A stretch of DNA of 64,000 nucleotides from Saccharopolyspora phatthalungensis (lineage in GTDB: Bacteria > Actinomycetota > Actinomycetes > Mycobacteriales > Pseudonocardiaceae), in contig NZ_JACHIW010000002.1 of NCBI RefSeq assembly GCF_014203395.1, positions 2,067,381 to 2,131,380 on the forward strand, in the 5' to 3' direction. The notes beneath the pieces are model-generated. The model saw nothing but the letters and a program-made list of their open reading frames with translations. It did not search any database and was not told the DNA's origin. A program made the translations under genes and the position numbers. The first letter of the stretch is position 1. Each line of letters begins with the position of its first letter. This document shows, piece after piece, positions 54,801 to 61,900 of this stretch.

Positions 54801-55754
54801 CCCCTGACCACTCAGCGCCCCATACCCCGCCTCGCCGAACATCTCGGTCAAGCCCTCTTCCAGCGACTCCCCTAGCCAGTGACCGAATCGGGCCGCCCAC
54901 ATCGCCCGCACCGACATCCCCGTGAAATCGTCCAAGCTCTTCGACACCACATCAGCAAAGCGCGCCATCGACGACAACGGATACTGATCCGCATGCTCCT
55001 CCACAGCATTTTTCGCCGCCGCCGCCAACACCTCAGCATCGATCTCATCACCCAAACCACGCACTAGAACCTTGGTGATCGCGTTGGCCACCACATTGCC
55101 CAAGGCCGACAGCGGCACCGCCAGCAACGCACTGAACGAGCCCACCCCCACCGCCATCGTCGTCAACTGCCCATCCCACTTCTTCCGCGTTCCCAACGCG
55201 AACTGCGCACCCTGCGCCCCCATCTCCACCGCCACCTGCAACCCGATCCCCACCACCTGAGCCACCGCCAACCGCACGAACAACTGCCCCCACCACCGCG
55301 ATAACAGGAACCGCATCACCGCAAACCGCGCCGCCAGCCACGCCATACTCGCCCCCGCCGTCAACCCCGCCATCGACACCGCCCACGCCACCTCCCCCAA
55401 CAGCAACAACAACCCACCCACCGTCACAAACTTCAAATACTGCACCTGCAACGCCAAATTCCGAACAAACCCCGCCAACTCCCGCAACCCCACACCACCC
55501 GCCTCCAAAACCGGAACAAACCCCGCCAACCGCTCCGCAAACCGATCCGCCGCCTTCCCCGAAAACCCACCCCGCACCCGACCCTTCACATCCCCCACGA
55601 CAGCTCCTAACGTCTCCACCGTCGCCGCACCCGACTCCAACCGCTCCGCCACCACGAACAACGCATCCTCATCCGCATCCGTCATATCCTCACCCGTCAA
55701 CACCTGAAAAAGCCGCCTCACCTCCTCCGGCACCACAATCGACACCCACACCAC
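45879..55754 (-). CDS. Giant WXG100-like protein with 23 HTH-like tandem repeats in three arrays
   Basis: A 3291-residue protein. Residues 1-100 are WXG100-like, 100-350 hydrophobic with several membrane-type helices, and 370-760 a Ser/Gly/Pro linker with TPPPAYS-like repeats. About 860-960 resembles a lonely-Cys-type region without an obvious catalytic Cys. Three super-units then follow. Each has a helical module, an acidic/aromatic spacer (LLEWAESAVGMGSW), a basic KR-rich stretch, and an array of about 55-residue units. The arrays hold 4, 9 and 10 units (about 1240-1475, 1838-2365, 2693-3274). Units read EVRRADEAGEPHTG, then SLGKKFGKS, xxWGxxRL and EFR, like the HTH of actinobacterial plasmid-transfer proteins. 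The end comes from a 126-bp repeat, so a C-terminal domain was probably lost. The start is one of three GTGs (55754, 55751, 55745). Confidence 0.85.
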   Translation of the reverse strand: MVWVSIVVPEEVRRLFQVLTGEDMTDADEDALFVVAERLESGAATVETLGAVVGDVKGRVRGGFSGKAADRFAERLAGFVPVLEAGGVGLRELAGFVRNLALQVQYLKFVTVGGLLLLLGEVAWAVSMAGLTAGASMAWLAARFAVMRFLLSRWWGQLFVRLAVAQVVGIGLQVAVEMGAQGAQFALGTRKKWDGQLTTMAVGVGSFSALLAVPLSALGNVVANAITKVLVRGLGDEIDAEVLAAAAKNAVEEHADQYPLSSMARFADVVSKSLDDFTGMSVRAMWAARFGHWLGESLEEGLTEMFGEAGYGALSGQGAQWNPFSFTAGVSESVASGAGRLTGLVLRGQLIPPGTRYRDQSASDEMTLLVDEDSELKTVDGNGFSAADGVSGVGSVLSGPDSVVSRVVQGGWSGGSRVRAVGMAGGKTGAAGDVGGVPDGENGSVEGKSERAGGEGVVLGGEGEAAAGKNLVRGGAGGTAAGKDGVPAAAMSRPGVELADGSGSEHRDGSGVTGVSIAAIAGHPAQGGVASDSGEPSHGADVTGHRDVQDESTAADATVHGGLRVAEEDKTAIRETSKDFLLARRFGTVGAGVMPGEDLHGTPPPAYSTATPYAELVRPATPPPAYSPAMADVEQVGHSTPPPAYATESTDGQIGEGTPPVVTAASRDSQGVAQLSGVDSLGAFVDRAQRNELAPAVRGTFASTSPAAGASPDLASSAPSHPRGQVNPDGIPFVGREPWGAQTSDQYVPPGEASRPQVSAPVVDSSASEPSAASSAASGVTSDSALPTSGPSTTIEIPHPVETDGQPPLGRESSRGETIGHSGSSGVDVAAGYGDSPRPGGAVAEALDSLKLPSDAVRVQVPPGVISGGGVADFLRSRVAESAGGPVVVASGDGSGSGVVVLSGQASGVARDLGRDVVALVPVRGRGLRWMRFAADGSRPRPVDRWGRIEAPERVVEGGAGPGGPVSAEVAARELPDAEPVSVVDTAVAEGGAAGTTVPVSVAQWSVRDLRREVDRARAVAGPRDPASLLVQHTHDVTKLAGHKIVSVAEVVELVAARRLAHGSVQAYQFSRELAAWLGTEGDSLAVHAAAGSDSPDGAENSYAGITDSLAPGEMMHGLVKFDPLASEPGRALLEWAESADDLGSWWADQPGVGQTFGFGGHELPDGQPDDLPEADVPTGGAAGAGADGVAAEWFADDSDGLSSSAGDVSGSAAVVESSGRKRSRVADSGDDDAESGTPRADVMKRRRRVDLEPVWAEVRRAGEEGEPHTAATLAEVFGKSKSWGHWRLKEFRKREGGERRVDVAKRKREVELEPVWAEVRRAGEAGEPHTGRSLAAAFGKSAGWGTKSLGVFREQEGGEGRATAAKRKREVELEPVWAELRRAEDAGEPHTAATLAEVFERNKAWGYARLAEFRRTVGVMTRARDVELEKVWAEVRRAEEAGEPQTGQSLGKKFGKAKSWGCMRLAEFRRMESAGSALETAGSGEEVPAEGVDVVEAERLGLVSELVGLVGSLRGLLVGAPEGYRPGLRARVEDWWARLERGELEGVDVVGLRSRVAQAAVLVERVRAERPGRHVGGSAVGGEPSAGVDAVEWSGAASELSSADVAVAGSSVQGEPARGALGWRDVAVGIVGGTHDVVRLARAGSLDGVVDRVAERVRDFGRVEALRFSRELAVTLGSQGSGLAIRAGAGPESPEGAENSPAGIVDSQEAADEQVGGLVEVDPLESWLERALLEWAESAVGMGSWLGESSNVGQPSGFGWDEFPAGRTDDVLAADLPVTGADVVAAEWFGDDSGGLSSVGGVGGSGVDGRSGGKRAHVDGSGDEGAESGRPSRRRARRADVARREAVLEEVWAELRRADEESESHTGVSLGTAFGKGAASGRQRLAEFREREGDVSPADPAKRQREAAWAEVRRADEAGEPHTGESLAKAFRKSGSWGSRRLAELRERERVMSRPELARREREAELERVWAELRRADEAGESHTGVSLGTAFGKGAAWGRQRLSVFREQEGGVSRADVARREREAALAEVRRADEAGEPHTGESLGKKFGKGVRWGCARLKEFSVNEGMTSRGDVLRRERKAALAELRRADEAGEPHSAASLGKKFGKSASWGYERLAELGKSEGVVSPADTAKPQRARVQAEVVWEEVRRARDAGQPHTDVSLAEKFGKSKSWGYTRLAAFRAAEEDLSRTDATKREVGLEAVWAEVRRARDAGEPHTGVSLAEKFGKSGTWGSRQLLSFQVSEGDVNRTNAAERVVESEEVWAEVRRADEAGEPHSGASLGKKFGKGKWWGHARLKEFRAMEGGASRAEVAQREVEEVWAELRRARDAGESHSGASLGRVFGKSRSWGTQRLAEFRSHEGGGSTPEALGFGSGMQAGGVLAADVVADERSGMPSELSGADPAVAESSAQGEVGRGALGWRDVAVGIVRGTHDVVRLAREGALDGVVERVGERVREFGRAEALRFSRELAVTLGSKGSGLAIRAGAGSPDGVENSPSGVADSRSAVDSVGGLVEVDPFESGLERALLEWAESAVGMGSWLGESSNVGQPSGFGWEEFPAGRTDDVLAAGLPVTGADVAAAEGFADDLGGLSFVGDPEAWSFDSLSAGQSLGLGWDEVRDGRGDDVLAGGLSGADADVVVAEGFGDDSGGLSSVGGVGGSGVDGRSGGKRARVDGSGDEGAESGRPSRRRGRVDVARQEAVLEQVPAELRRADEAGEPHTGESLGAKFGMSAAWGALRLAEFRESEGGVSRSESARLEWEAAWAEVRRADEAGEPHSGVSLAEAFGKSWSWGLRRLAEFREREGGVGRAELARREREAELERVWAELRRADEAGEPHSGVSLAEAFGKSWSWGLRRLAEFREREGGVGRAELARREREAELERVWAELRRADEAGEPHTGESLGKKFGKSLAWGCVRLKEFREREGGVSRAESARREREEAWEEVRRADEAGEPHTGVSLAEVFGKGASWGVARLAEFREREGGVSRAESARQEREEAWVEVRRADEAGEPHTGESLGKKFGKSASWGQELLAELGKNEGVVSRADAAKPKRERARAEVVWEEMRRARDAGEPHTDLSLGAKFGKSRSWGYMQLLAFRAAEGDVSRADAAGRDEVWAEVRRADEAGEPHTSLSLGKKFGKSRSWGLARLKEFSAMDGGASRAEGAQREVELEEVWAEVRRADEAGEPHTGASLGKKFAKGKTWGRMRLKEFRAMDGGVSRAEVAQREVEEVWAELRRARDAGESHSGASLGKKFGKGKSWGGARLREFRSREGGGSTPEASAFESAAGFR
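45931..47676 (-). repeat. HTH-like repeat array 3 (10 units)
   Basis: Ten units of about 150-185 bp, each encoding the EPHTG / FGKS / WG / RL / EFR pattern. Variable pairs before and after Trp-Gly are AA-AL, WS-LR, WS-LR, LA-CV, AS-VA, AS-QE, RS-YM, RS-LA, KT-RM and KS-GA in protein order. Confidence 0.9.
47064..47429 (-). repeat. Perfect 183-bp tandem duplication inside array 3
   Basis: Positions 47064-47246 and 47247-47429 appear identical by eye. They begin CTCACCGGCCTCATCAGC and encode 61 residues (one whole repeat). A third start at 47430 diverges after about 20 bases. Identity including silent positions means very recent duplication. Confidence 0.88.
48660..50240 (-). repeat. HTH-like repeat array 2 (9 units)
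   Basis: Nine units. Variable pairs are AA-RQ (here Trp is Ser), GS-SR, AA-RQ, VR-CA, AS-YE, KS-YT, GT-SR, KW-HA and RS-TQ in protein order. Flanking spacers are close to those of array 3 at DNA level. Confidence 0.9.
51330..52033 (-). repeat. HTH-like repeat array 1 (4 units)
   Basis: Four more diverged units. Variable pairs are KS-HW, AG-TK, KA-YA and KS-CM. The array is preceded by the basic stretches GRKRSRV and VMKRRRRVD. Confidence 0.88.
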
Positions 55755-56252
55755 CCACTCAGAAAACGTCGGAACCCAGCAAACTTATGAACCACCCAAC
55801 CACCCCACGCACTGCCGCCCGCGCCGCACCCCACCAACGCGGTGACACACCCAAGATCAGCGGCCGAACGACTCCAGCCAACCCGCACACCAGCGTCATC
55901 AACGAGCCCATGACAAAACCACGTGTCCTACACACCTCAGCACACCGGGTGGTGGACTCGGACCGCCATCGGCTGACCACCTGACCAGGCAAACTTCCAC
56001 GCAAGTTCGTCAGCAGCGATTTCCCACGACAGTCGGGACGCGCAGCCGGAATCACCCTGCGAGCAGCAGACAACCGCAACACACCGATCGCTCGATCACG
56101 AGAACAGGGTTCTCATCCCTGCGCATCACACGGTCCCCGTCGGTGTTACGAAACCAAGCGTGAGCCCTCTCGAAGAGGTCGATCACGCCCCGTCCACCGC
56201 CCAACTCTCACGACACCATCGCCCACACTAGTATGAGACCCAGCCGCCAAGA
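55755..56252. promoter_or_regulatory. Upstream region of the giant gene
   Basis: About 500 bases between the giant gene's start and the short plus-strand genes. Overlapping open frames lack domain or ribosome-site support. The giant gene's promoter should be here. No clear -10/-35 pair or palindrome was picked out. Confidence 0.35.
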
Positions 56253-56492
56253 GTGAAAGCGGCTTGCCTGGATACGCCCCACGATGTGCCCGCCCGCGCC
56301 CGCCTTCAAGCCGAGAAACCCTCCGCAGGTCAGAGCCGCGGAGTGGCCCACGAGCCAGCCCAGCAATCCAACTGCCGGATACTCACCACCACTAAAATCA
56401 AGAACCTCGACCGAACCACAATCGAGATAAAGACGCCAGACGAAAACAAAGTTAAAGTGCATATCAACAGGGAAGAATGGACTTCGCAGTGA
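56253..56492 (+). pseudogene. Possible tail of a toxin, upstream of a candidate immunity gene
   Basis: The last 40 codons look like real protein (TTTKIKNLDRTTIEIKTPDE, then NKVKVHINREEWTSQ) and overlap the next gene's start by 16 bases. The first half is low-complexity and lacks a convincing start. Position before a small acidic gene suits a stranded toxin end. No toxin family is recognised. Confidence 0.3.
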
Positions 56493-56824
56493 TCGAGGAA
56501 CTACGAAAAGAACTTATCGACGCGATCGAAGATGACTGGGTTTATTTCTCCGAACTCAAGACCATGATTCGCGACATCACAGGCTCGGCAGACGACCTGC
56601 TAAGAAAAGCCGGAGAAGCCGCGGCCCAACTCGTCAAGGACCGCGCCGTGTTCCCAGGAACCCTCACGGAAGCGGAGGGCTTCACACCCTGGCCGACCGG
56701 TCCCGACGAATCGGCCAAGCGCATTGAACAAGAAGTGGCCGACCTGATCGCCAACGGCACCGAGCCTGAAATGGGAGATCTGTGCTGGTTCGATCTGCCT
56801 GCCGATGCCCCGCAGCTGCGGTAG
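56477..56824 (+). CDS. Candidate immunity protein (115 residues)
   Basis: An acidic 115-residue protein (VIEELRKELIDAIEDDWVYF, then GFTPWPTGPDESAKRIEQEV and EPEMGDLCWFDLPAD). The ending pattern of a helix, then PEMGDxxWFD, resembles small actinobacterial immunity proteins encoded after polymorphic toxins. It is next to the giant gene but on the opposite strand, so it more likely belonged to the toxin remnant upstream. The 88-bp duplicated segment begins at its stop. Confidence 0.5.
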   Translation: MDFAVIEELRKELIDAIEDDWVYFSELKTMIRDITGSADDLLRKAGEAAAQLVKDRAVFPGTLTEAEGFTPWPTGPDESAKRIEQEVADLIANGTEPEMGDLCWFDLPADAPQLR

Positions 56825-57108
56825 GGGCTCCGCCGGTTCTCGGAACGCGCTGGTACAACGGTTTTTCTCAGGGGCAGATCATGACACCGGGTGGCGGAGG
56901 AAACATGAATGTTACTCCTCGGGTCGGCACGGAAGTTGAACACCTCCCCTCACCGCACGTGATTGCCAGGGCTGAAACCTGCACCCTGGCCGATCCAGAG
57001 GCTTACGAGAGCGCAGGTCTGATCAATCGGCCACGCGAGAGGTGTTGCGAACGGGCCGGTGCCAGGTCGGGGGGCACCGGTAACTGAGTGCCCGGCACCG
57101 GCCCGCGT

Positions 57109-57363
57109 CTAGAGCCGCTCCAATCCGCGTTGGACACGGCGGAGGAGCCGCCATCGACGAGAACGCTCTTTCAGGCCCACCTTGACTTTCCTGACATCGC
57201 AGTAGCAGTCAGAGCAGGCGCAATGCCACCGTGTGAGAACTGCGGCATACGTCTCGGCTTGCACGGCCGACCAACGGTGGAGACCCTTCAAGCAGTCAGC
57301 ACACGGAATGGGCTCGAACATGTCGGTGATCTCTGCGGCGGAGAGGCACGACCCAATGTTCAT
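57109..57363 (-). CDS. Cys-rich 84-residue protein, copy B
   Basis: Same length as the paralog at 35220-35474, and about 85% identical by eye. It has CADCLKGLHRW and RWHCACSDCYCDVRK, with all six cysteines kept and the basic end retained. GGGAGG lies before the ATG at 57361-57363. Retention of cysteines while neighbouring genes decay suggests independent function. Confidence 0.68.
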   Translation of the reverse strand: MNIGSCLSAAEITDMFEPIPCADCLKGLHRWSAVQAETYAAVLTRWHCACSDCYCDVRKVKVGLKERSRRWRLLRRVQRGLERL

Positions 57364-57429
57364 GGGGAAACCTCCCGTCGCGTTCGTCTCGTTCGCCTGG
57401 AGTGAGGTCCAGCCTTGAACCTGCTTCGT

Positions 57430-57965
57430 TCACTGCGTGCCTCCCGTGGACTTCATGAGGTCCAGGTAGCCCCTGATACCGCGCACGACTTCATCAAGAC
57501 CTGCGGCAAGTTCGTGCAGCTCTGTTACCGCGCAAGGACTGTGGTCGAGTTTGTTGCGGACTGACCTGATCGCTTGCTCAGCCTTTTGGAGCACGAACGT
57601 CAGGTGTGACTGAGCCGAGTAGGCCGGATGGCCGCTGATGGGTGACACGGCACCAACTCGGCTTGATTGTCCACTTTGGAAGCGCCTATGTCTGCGACCT
57701 GATCGACGTTTCGGATGGCACGCAACACGCATGCCTCGCACGGGGCCCCGGTGCCCTCCGAGCACTCGTCCATCTGACTGCGCCTGAAGGTCTGTTGGCA
57801 CAGCGACGTGATCGTGTGCTCATCGGCCGATAGCTGGTAGTGCAGAACACGCAGCGACTCTCCGACGACGCCCGCCTTGTACCGGAAGCATCGGACGTCG
57901 CTACTCTCGTGCGCCCGTTTGGGCGGTCCCTTCGGTGCGCCAGCAACGATGTCGTGGCAAAACAT
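57430..57965 (-). pseudogene. Frameshifted copy B of the 163-residue module protein
   Basis: It starts MFCHDIVAGAPKGPP behind GGGAGG and matches the copy A protein through CEACVLRAIRNVDQVADIG. Near 57630-57660 a 42-base stretch replaces 10 bases of copy A, a net 32-base insertion that breaks the frame. The matching C-terminal half (LTFVLQKAEQAIRSVRNKLD) continues in another frame to 57430. Confidence 0.7.
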
Positions 57966-58084
57966 GATGCCTCCCAGGTGAGCGTTGACCCGCCAAGTAC
58001 GCTTTTGCAGTAACGGTTGATCAGTCCAAGCAAAAGATTGGGTGATGTTGAAATGACATCGCAACTGCTCTAAACGGGTGATGC
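57966..58084. promoter_or_regulatory. Divergent control region of the duplicated module, copy B
   Basis: Matches 36033-36165 in CGCCAAGTACGCT, AGATTGGGTGATG and GCTCTAAACGGGTGATG. The regulator gene it once served is truncated. Confidence 0.4.
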
Positions 58085-58096
58085 TGCCCGTACTCA

Positions 58097-58291
58097 GACG
58101 CGCCGCCTTTCGTGCACTTCGAACACTATAGTTCGGCCGCGTTCGTTACTGATTCCGACGATATCGGCGCGTACCGCAAGGCACTTGACATGATTGGCGA
58201 ATACGCACTGAGTCCGAATGAGTCAATTGAGCTGATAGCGGAAGCTATAGTTAAGGAGCATCAGAAAGATGGACCGGAAATATTGGATTAA
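58097..58291 (+). pseudogene. C-terminal fragment of an XRE-DUF5753 regulator (first)
   Basis: An open 64-codon frame without a start reads DAPPFVHFEHYSSAAFVTDS, then DDIGAYRKALDMIGEYALSP. This is the last part of the regulator at 36183-37067. About 230 N-terminal residues, including the DNA-binding domain, are missing. The DUF397 gene overlaps its end as in copy A. Confidence 0.82.
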
Positions 58292-58442
58292 GAGCACATA
58301 CAGCAACGTAAACGGTAATTGTATCGAATTAGCAGTCACCCTTGACCATATCCGGGACTCCAAAGATCCGCACGGTCCAGCACTGAGGGGAGACGTCGCC
58401 ACTTTCGTTCGTGCCGTGAAGACTGGTCGTTTCGATCAGTGA
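58269..58442 (+). CDS. DUF397 protein, second copy
   Basis: A 57-residue protein (DRKYWIKSTYSNVNGNCIEL, then IRDSKDPHGPALRG and FVRAVKTGRFDQ). It is intact although its regulator is truncated. The ATG lies within the end of the XRE fragment. A hairpin follows. Confidence 0.85.
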   Translation: MDRKYWIKSTYSNVNGNCIELAVTLDHIRDSKDPHGPALRGDVATFVRAVKTGRFDQ

Positions 58443-58445
58443 CGC

Positions 58446-58482
58446 AAGGGTGCCCCCCGTACGGCATACCGGGGGCACCCTT
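58446..58482 (+). terminator. Hairpin after the second DUF397 gene
   Basis: Arms of 16 bases (AAGGGTGCCCCCCGTA and its complement with one mismatch) around a 5-base loop lie just past the stop, like the hairpin at 37211-37243. Confidence 0.75.
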
Positions 58483-58487
58483 ACAGT

Positions 58488-58649
58488 TCCGGCGCATTCG
58501 TTACAAACTCCGACGACATCGAGGCGTATCGAACCACAGTCGAAATGATCAATCGGCATGCTCTAAGTCCTGCCCATTCGAAACGGTTTATCACACAAAT
58601 TATTGAAGATGAATGGAGTAAACCAGGTGATCAGGCGACGTTGGCGTAA
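58488..58649 (+). pseudogene. C-terminal fragment of an XRE-DUF5753 regulator (second)
   Basis: An open frame without a start reads SGAFVTNSDDIEAYRTTVEM, then INRHALSPAHSKRFITQI. It repeats the same tail of the regulator family. It begins right after the preceding hairpin, so only about 53 codons remain. Confidence 0.78.
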
Positions 58650-58800
58650 AAGCAGTTACAGCAATCCTAACGGAGACTGCGTCGAACTGACCAGTACGTT
58701 AGATCAGCTTCGGGACTCTAAAGACCCGGATGGCCCGACGCTGAAAGTGGACGTGGTCGCGTTCATCGGCGCCGTGCAGGCTGGCCGCTTCGACCGCTGA
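58627..58800 (+). CDS. DUF397 protein, third copy
   Basis: A 57-residue protein (RRRWRKSSYSNPNGDCVELT, then LRDSKDPDGPTLKV and FIGAVQAGRFDR). It starts at GTG 58627 with GGAG nine bases upstream, inside the second XRE fragment. It is more diverged from the other two copies than they are from each other. Confidence 0.85.
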   Translation: MIRRRWRKSSYSNPNGDCVELTSTLDQLRDSKDPDGPTLKVDVVAFIGAVQAGRFDR

Positions 58801-58903
58801 CCATTGTGTCGGGGGTTGAGAACGTTTTGGCTTGGCTTTTTTGCCTAAGATTGGGGCATCGCGGCGCCTGAGCGCCTTGCGGGTCCGAGGAGCGCCCGGG
58901 TCG

Positions 58904-61900
58904 TCAGCCGCGGCCGTGCCGTTGGCGGCCGAGAAGCGGTGATGAGCCTAGCGAAGCGGAATCCGCTTCTTCTTGGGTCAGCAACGCGTCGTCGCGCGTC
59001 TCTTCGTCGGACCACCGGTCCTGTTCCAAGCCTTGCTCCCACCAGCCGTCCAGGTCCTGGTGGTCGTCCCACTCGTGCTCCTCGATCTCCGCTTGCAGCC
59101 GCGACACCTCGGCTTCGATTCGCGCGAGCGGTTGCGATGCTTCCGGGCCCGACCCCCCGATCACGGCGGATCTGGTTTCCAGCAGCGCACTCCGCAGTCG
59201 CTGAGCGCGGCTGCTGAATTGTTGGAGGTTCGAGTCCGCGGTGATGTCCTCCAGGCAGTGAGCCGCCACGTCCCAACGCCTCGCAACCGCCCAAATGCCG
59301 CGTAAATCGTGCAGCGTCAGGGAGTCCAGACCACGCGACCGCCGAGTCTCCCCCACCAACCGCACCAGGTAACCCACACTGTCCGCAGACACGATGGTCG
59401 AGCCGTTGATGTCCCGGATCACGCGGCGCAGCTGCGTCATCCCAACGCGGGAATGCTGGTTGTCGATTTGGTGAGCCAGCCACGCCAAATCCCGCACCTG
59501 CCCCAGGTCAGGCCCTTCCGGATGCAACTGCTGCGCCAGCCGCATGACCGGGAGCAGTCGGCCGCCGCCCACCCATTCCGCGCCGATCTCAGCAACGACG
59601 GAACGGTAACCGCCCAAGGCGATGACCGAGTCCATCAGCCGCACGATGCCTCGAACCTCGCCGTCTGACACCTCTTCGTAGGACCGTGGCCCCGTCCGGG
59701 TGTTGAATCCCGGGTCCGGCAGGTCGGCAAGCAGACGCCGAACGTCACCGACCGTCCGCCGGTAGAAGTCAGCACCGTCGCGATCGCCGGTGAATCCAGC
59801 CTCGATCAGGGTCCGCACCCGTTGCAACTGCGGCACATCCGGCGTCGACCGCCGGCCGTCGGCGCCCACATCCGTTGTCAGCAGCGCCAGTTCCGCCACG
59901 TTCACCAGGGTCTGCCGGAAATCGTCCGGTAAACCGTCATCGCCGCCCAACCCGACCGCCCGCGCCAATTCCTCCCAGCCGTCACCGCCGTCCTGGGCGA
60001 AGCCTCGCGCAAGCCGTTCCACCAGTCCATCGCCGAGGAGCGGATCAGCCAGGTGACGCAGGGTCTCCGCTCCCCTCCGGGTGGTCAACGCCACCTCGTC
60101 CAAAACCCGTTCCTGCACCGGACGATCATCGTCGAAATCGCCTGCGGGCAACGATGGTTCCGGCCGCGGCGCGCGCAAATGCATCGGAGTCGCCAGCCCC
60201 AAACCAGCTGGCGTTGCCTGCCGGAGCGCGAACGCATACGCCTCATGCACCACCGGTTGATCCGCGCCGGGCAATCGCTCCACCCAACGCCCGGTCGGCG
60301 GCATCACCGGCACCAAGCGGCCATCCACGACGGCGGCAGCGGTCACCAACGCCGCGGCACCGCCGGTACCCGGGCCGATCCAGGTCAGCCCGTTCTCCCC
60401 GTGACGCACCCGAACCCGCAGCAATTCCCCCAATTCTTGGGCGAAATCCGCCGACACCGCGCAACTGAACAACCAGATCGACGCCCCGCGATCCGCCTTC
60501 CAGCCTGGGGACCGTCGAATCAGGCCGGCCAAGACCCGCGGGTTCACCGACCTGCCATCGGACACCACACCACCACGGTGATCGCCACGCGCCACCACCA
60601 CGAGCCGCCCGCTCCGGTGCGGAATTCGCCGCGCGGCGGCATAGAGGAGATCGTCATCAGAAAGCCCCGACCGCACGAACAACCCCGCGGGGATCGCACG
60701 CGGCTCCTGCCGCACCACGCTCAGGAAAGCGCCGGCGAGACCGTGTAGATCGACCGCATCATCTTGCGCAGCGACGCCGGAACCGCCCCCAGCACCGGTC
60801 CGGTCCGCCAGATCATCGGCGATATCCCGCACGGGAGAGTTGTTCGGCACTCTGGGGACGCCGTCGAAAAGCTCTGACATTCGGGTGCGGCCAGCCCGCG
60901 TACTCCGCAGACGCGGCCGGTGGTCAGTCGTCTCCGATGCCACCTCGGCCGCGAGGGAATCCAGCCGCACCCGTATCTCTTCCAACCGCCGCACCAGCGG
61001 ACCGTCCTGCACGGCCCAAGGAATACCGGTGAAGTCCCGATAGGGCGTGGCCTCACCCATCGCCACCCGCAGTTCAGGTCGGTAAGCGTCCGGCTGAGCG
61101 GCCAAATGTGCCGCGATTCGATCGTAGCTGTGCCACAACCCGGTAAGCGTCGAATTGACCCGATCCGCCATCCACTCCGGACCAAGATCCCGCAACGTCA
61201 CAAACCTGTGCGGCAACGTGACCAGCCATGCCGCAAGGGATCGAACATCCTCATTGGACACGCTCGCGGCTTCCCTCAGGTCAAGGGCCTCCCACACTAC
61301 GCCGCGCAACTGCGCCAGTGCCACCCCGCTGGTATCACCCGATTCCGAAACAGCCTCCGCCAACGCACCCGTCACCTGCCGGGCGTAGTGCAGGTGTTCC
61401 GCCTGCAGATCGGCGGGACTCAAGACGTTTGCGAGTACCGCCGCCAGCGCACTGAGACGGACGACACGACGTCGGTCAGCGTTGCTGAGCTCGCCCTGCC
61501 GATCCACCCCGACCGCCTCACGCCCGAACCGCTCCACCAGCTCATCGGCCAGCAGCAGCGGACCGACGGCCTCGAAGGTCACGTGCGCCGCCCGGACCTC
61601 CTCTGTCAGCGTTCGAGCCGGCGCGCGGAGTTGTTCCAGCTGATCCGCCAGCGGCGCATCCGCCGGACGCCAGGGTCTGGTGGGTGCCTCGACCACCCTC
61701 GCGATGTCGGCGGCCCGTGCCCGAAGATCCTGCCGGTACCAGTCCGGCAACGGCGCGAGGTCCGCCGTCACGTGTTCATCGGCTTCCCGCAACTCCGCCA
61801 GCGCGCTCAAAGCGCGACGAGCCACCGCGTAGCGCTCCAGGTTCCATGCGTGCCGCAGTCCTTCCCACGTCACCTCCTGTCCCGTGTGCGTCTCCGACAT

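Larger units (their letters stand above)
56822..58871. repeat. Duplicated regulatory module, copy B (decayed)
   Basis: 56822-56909 matches 33641-33728, and 56912 onward matches 34970 onward, so the two parts that lie 1.24 kb apart in copy A are adjacent here. The Cys-rich gene is intact. The 163-aa gene is frameshifted and the XRE gene has lost about its first 230 codons. Two DUF397 genes survive. About 60 bases after the last DUF397 (58815-58871) match 37255-37311. Confidence 0.8.
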
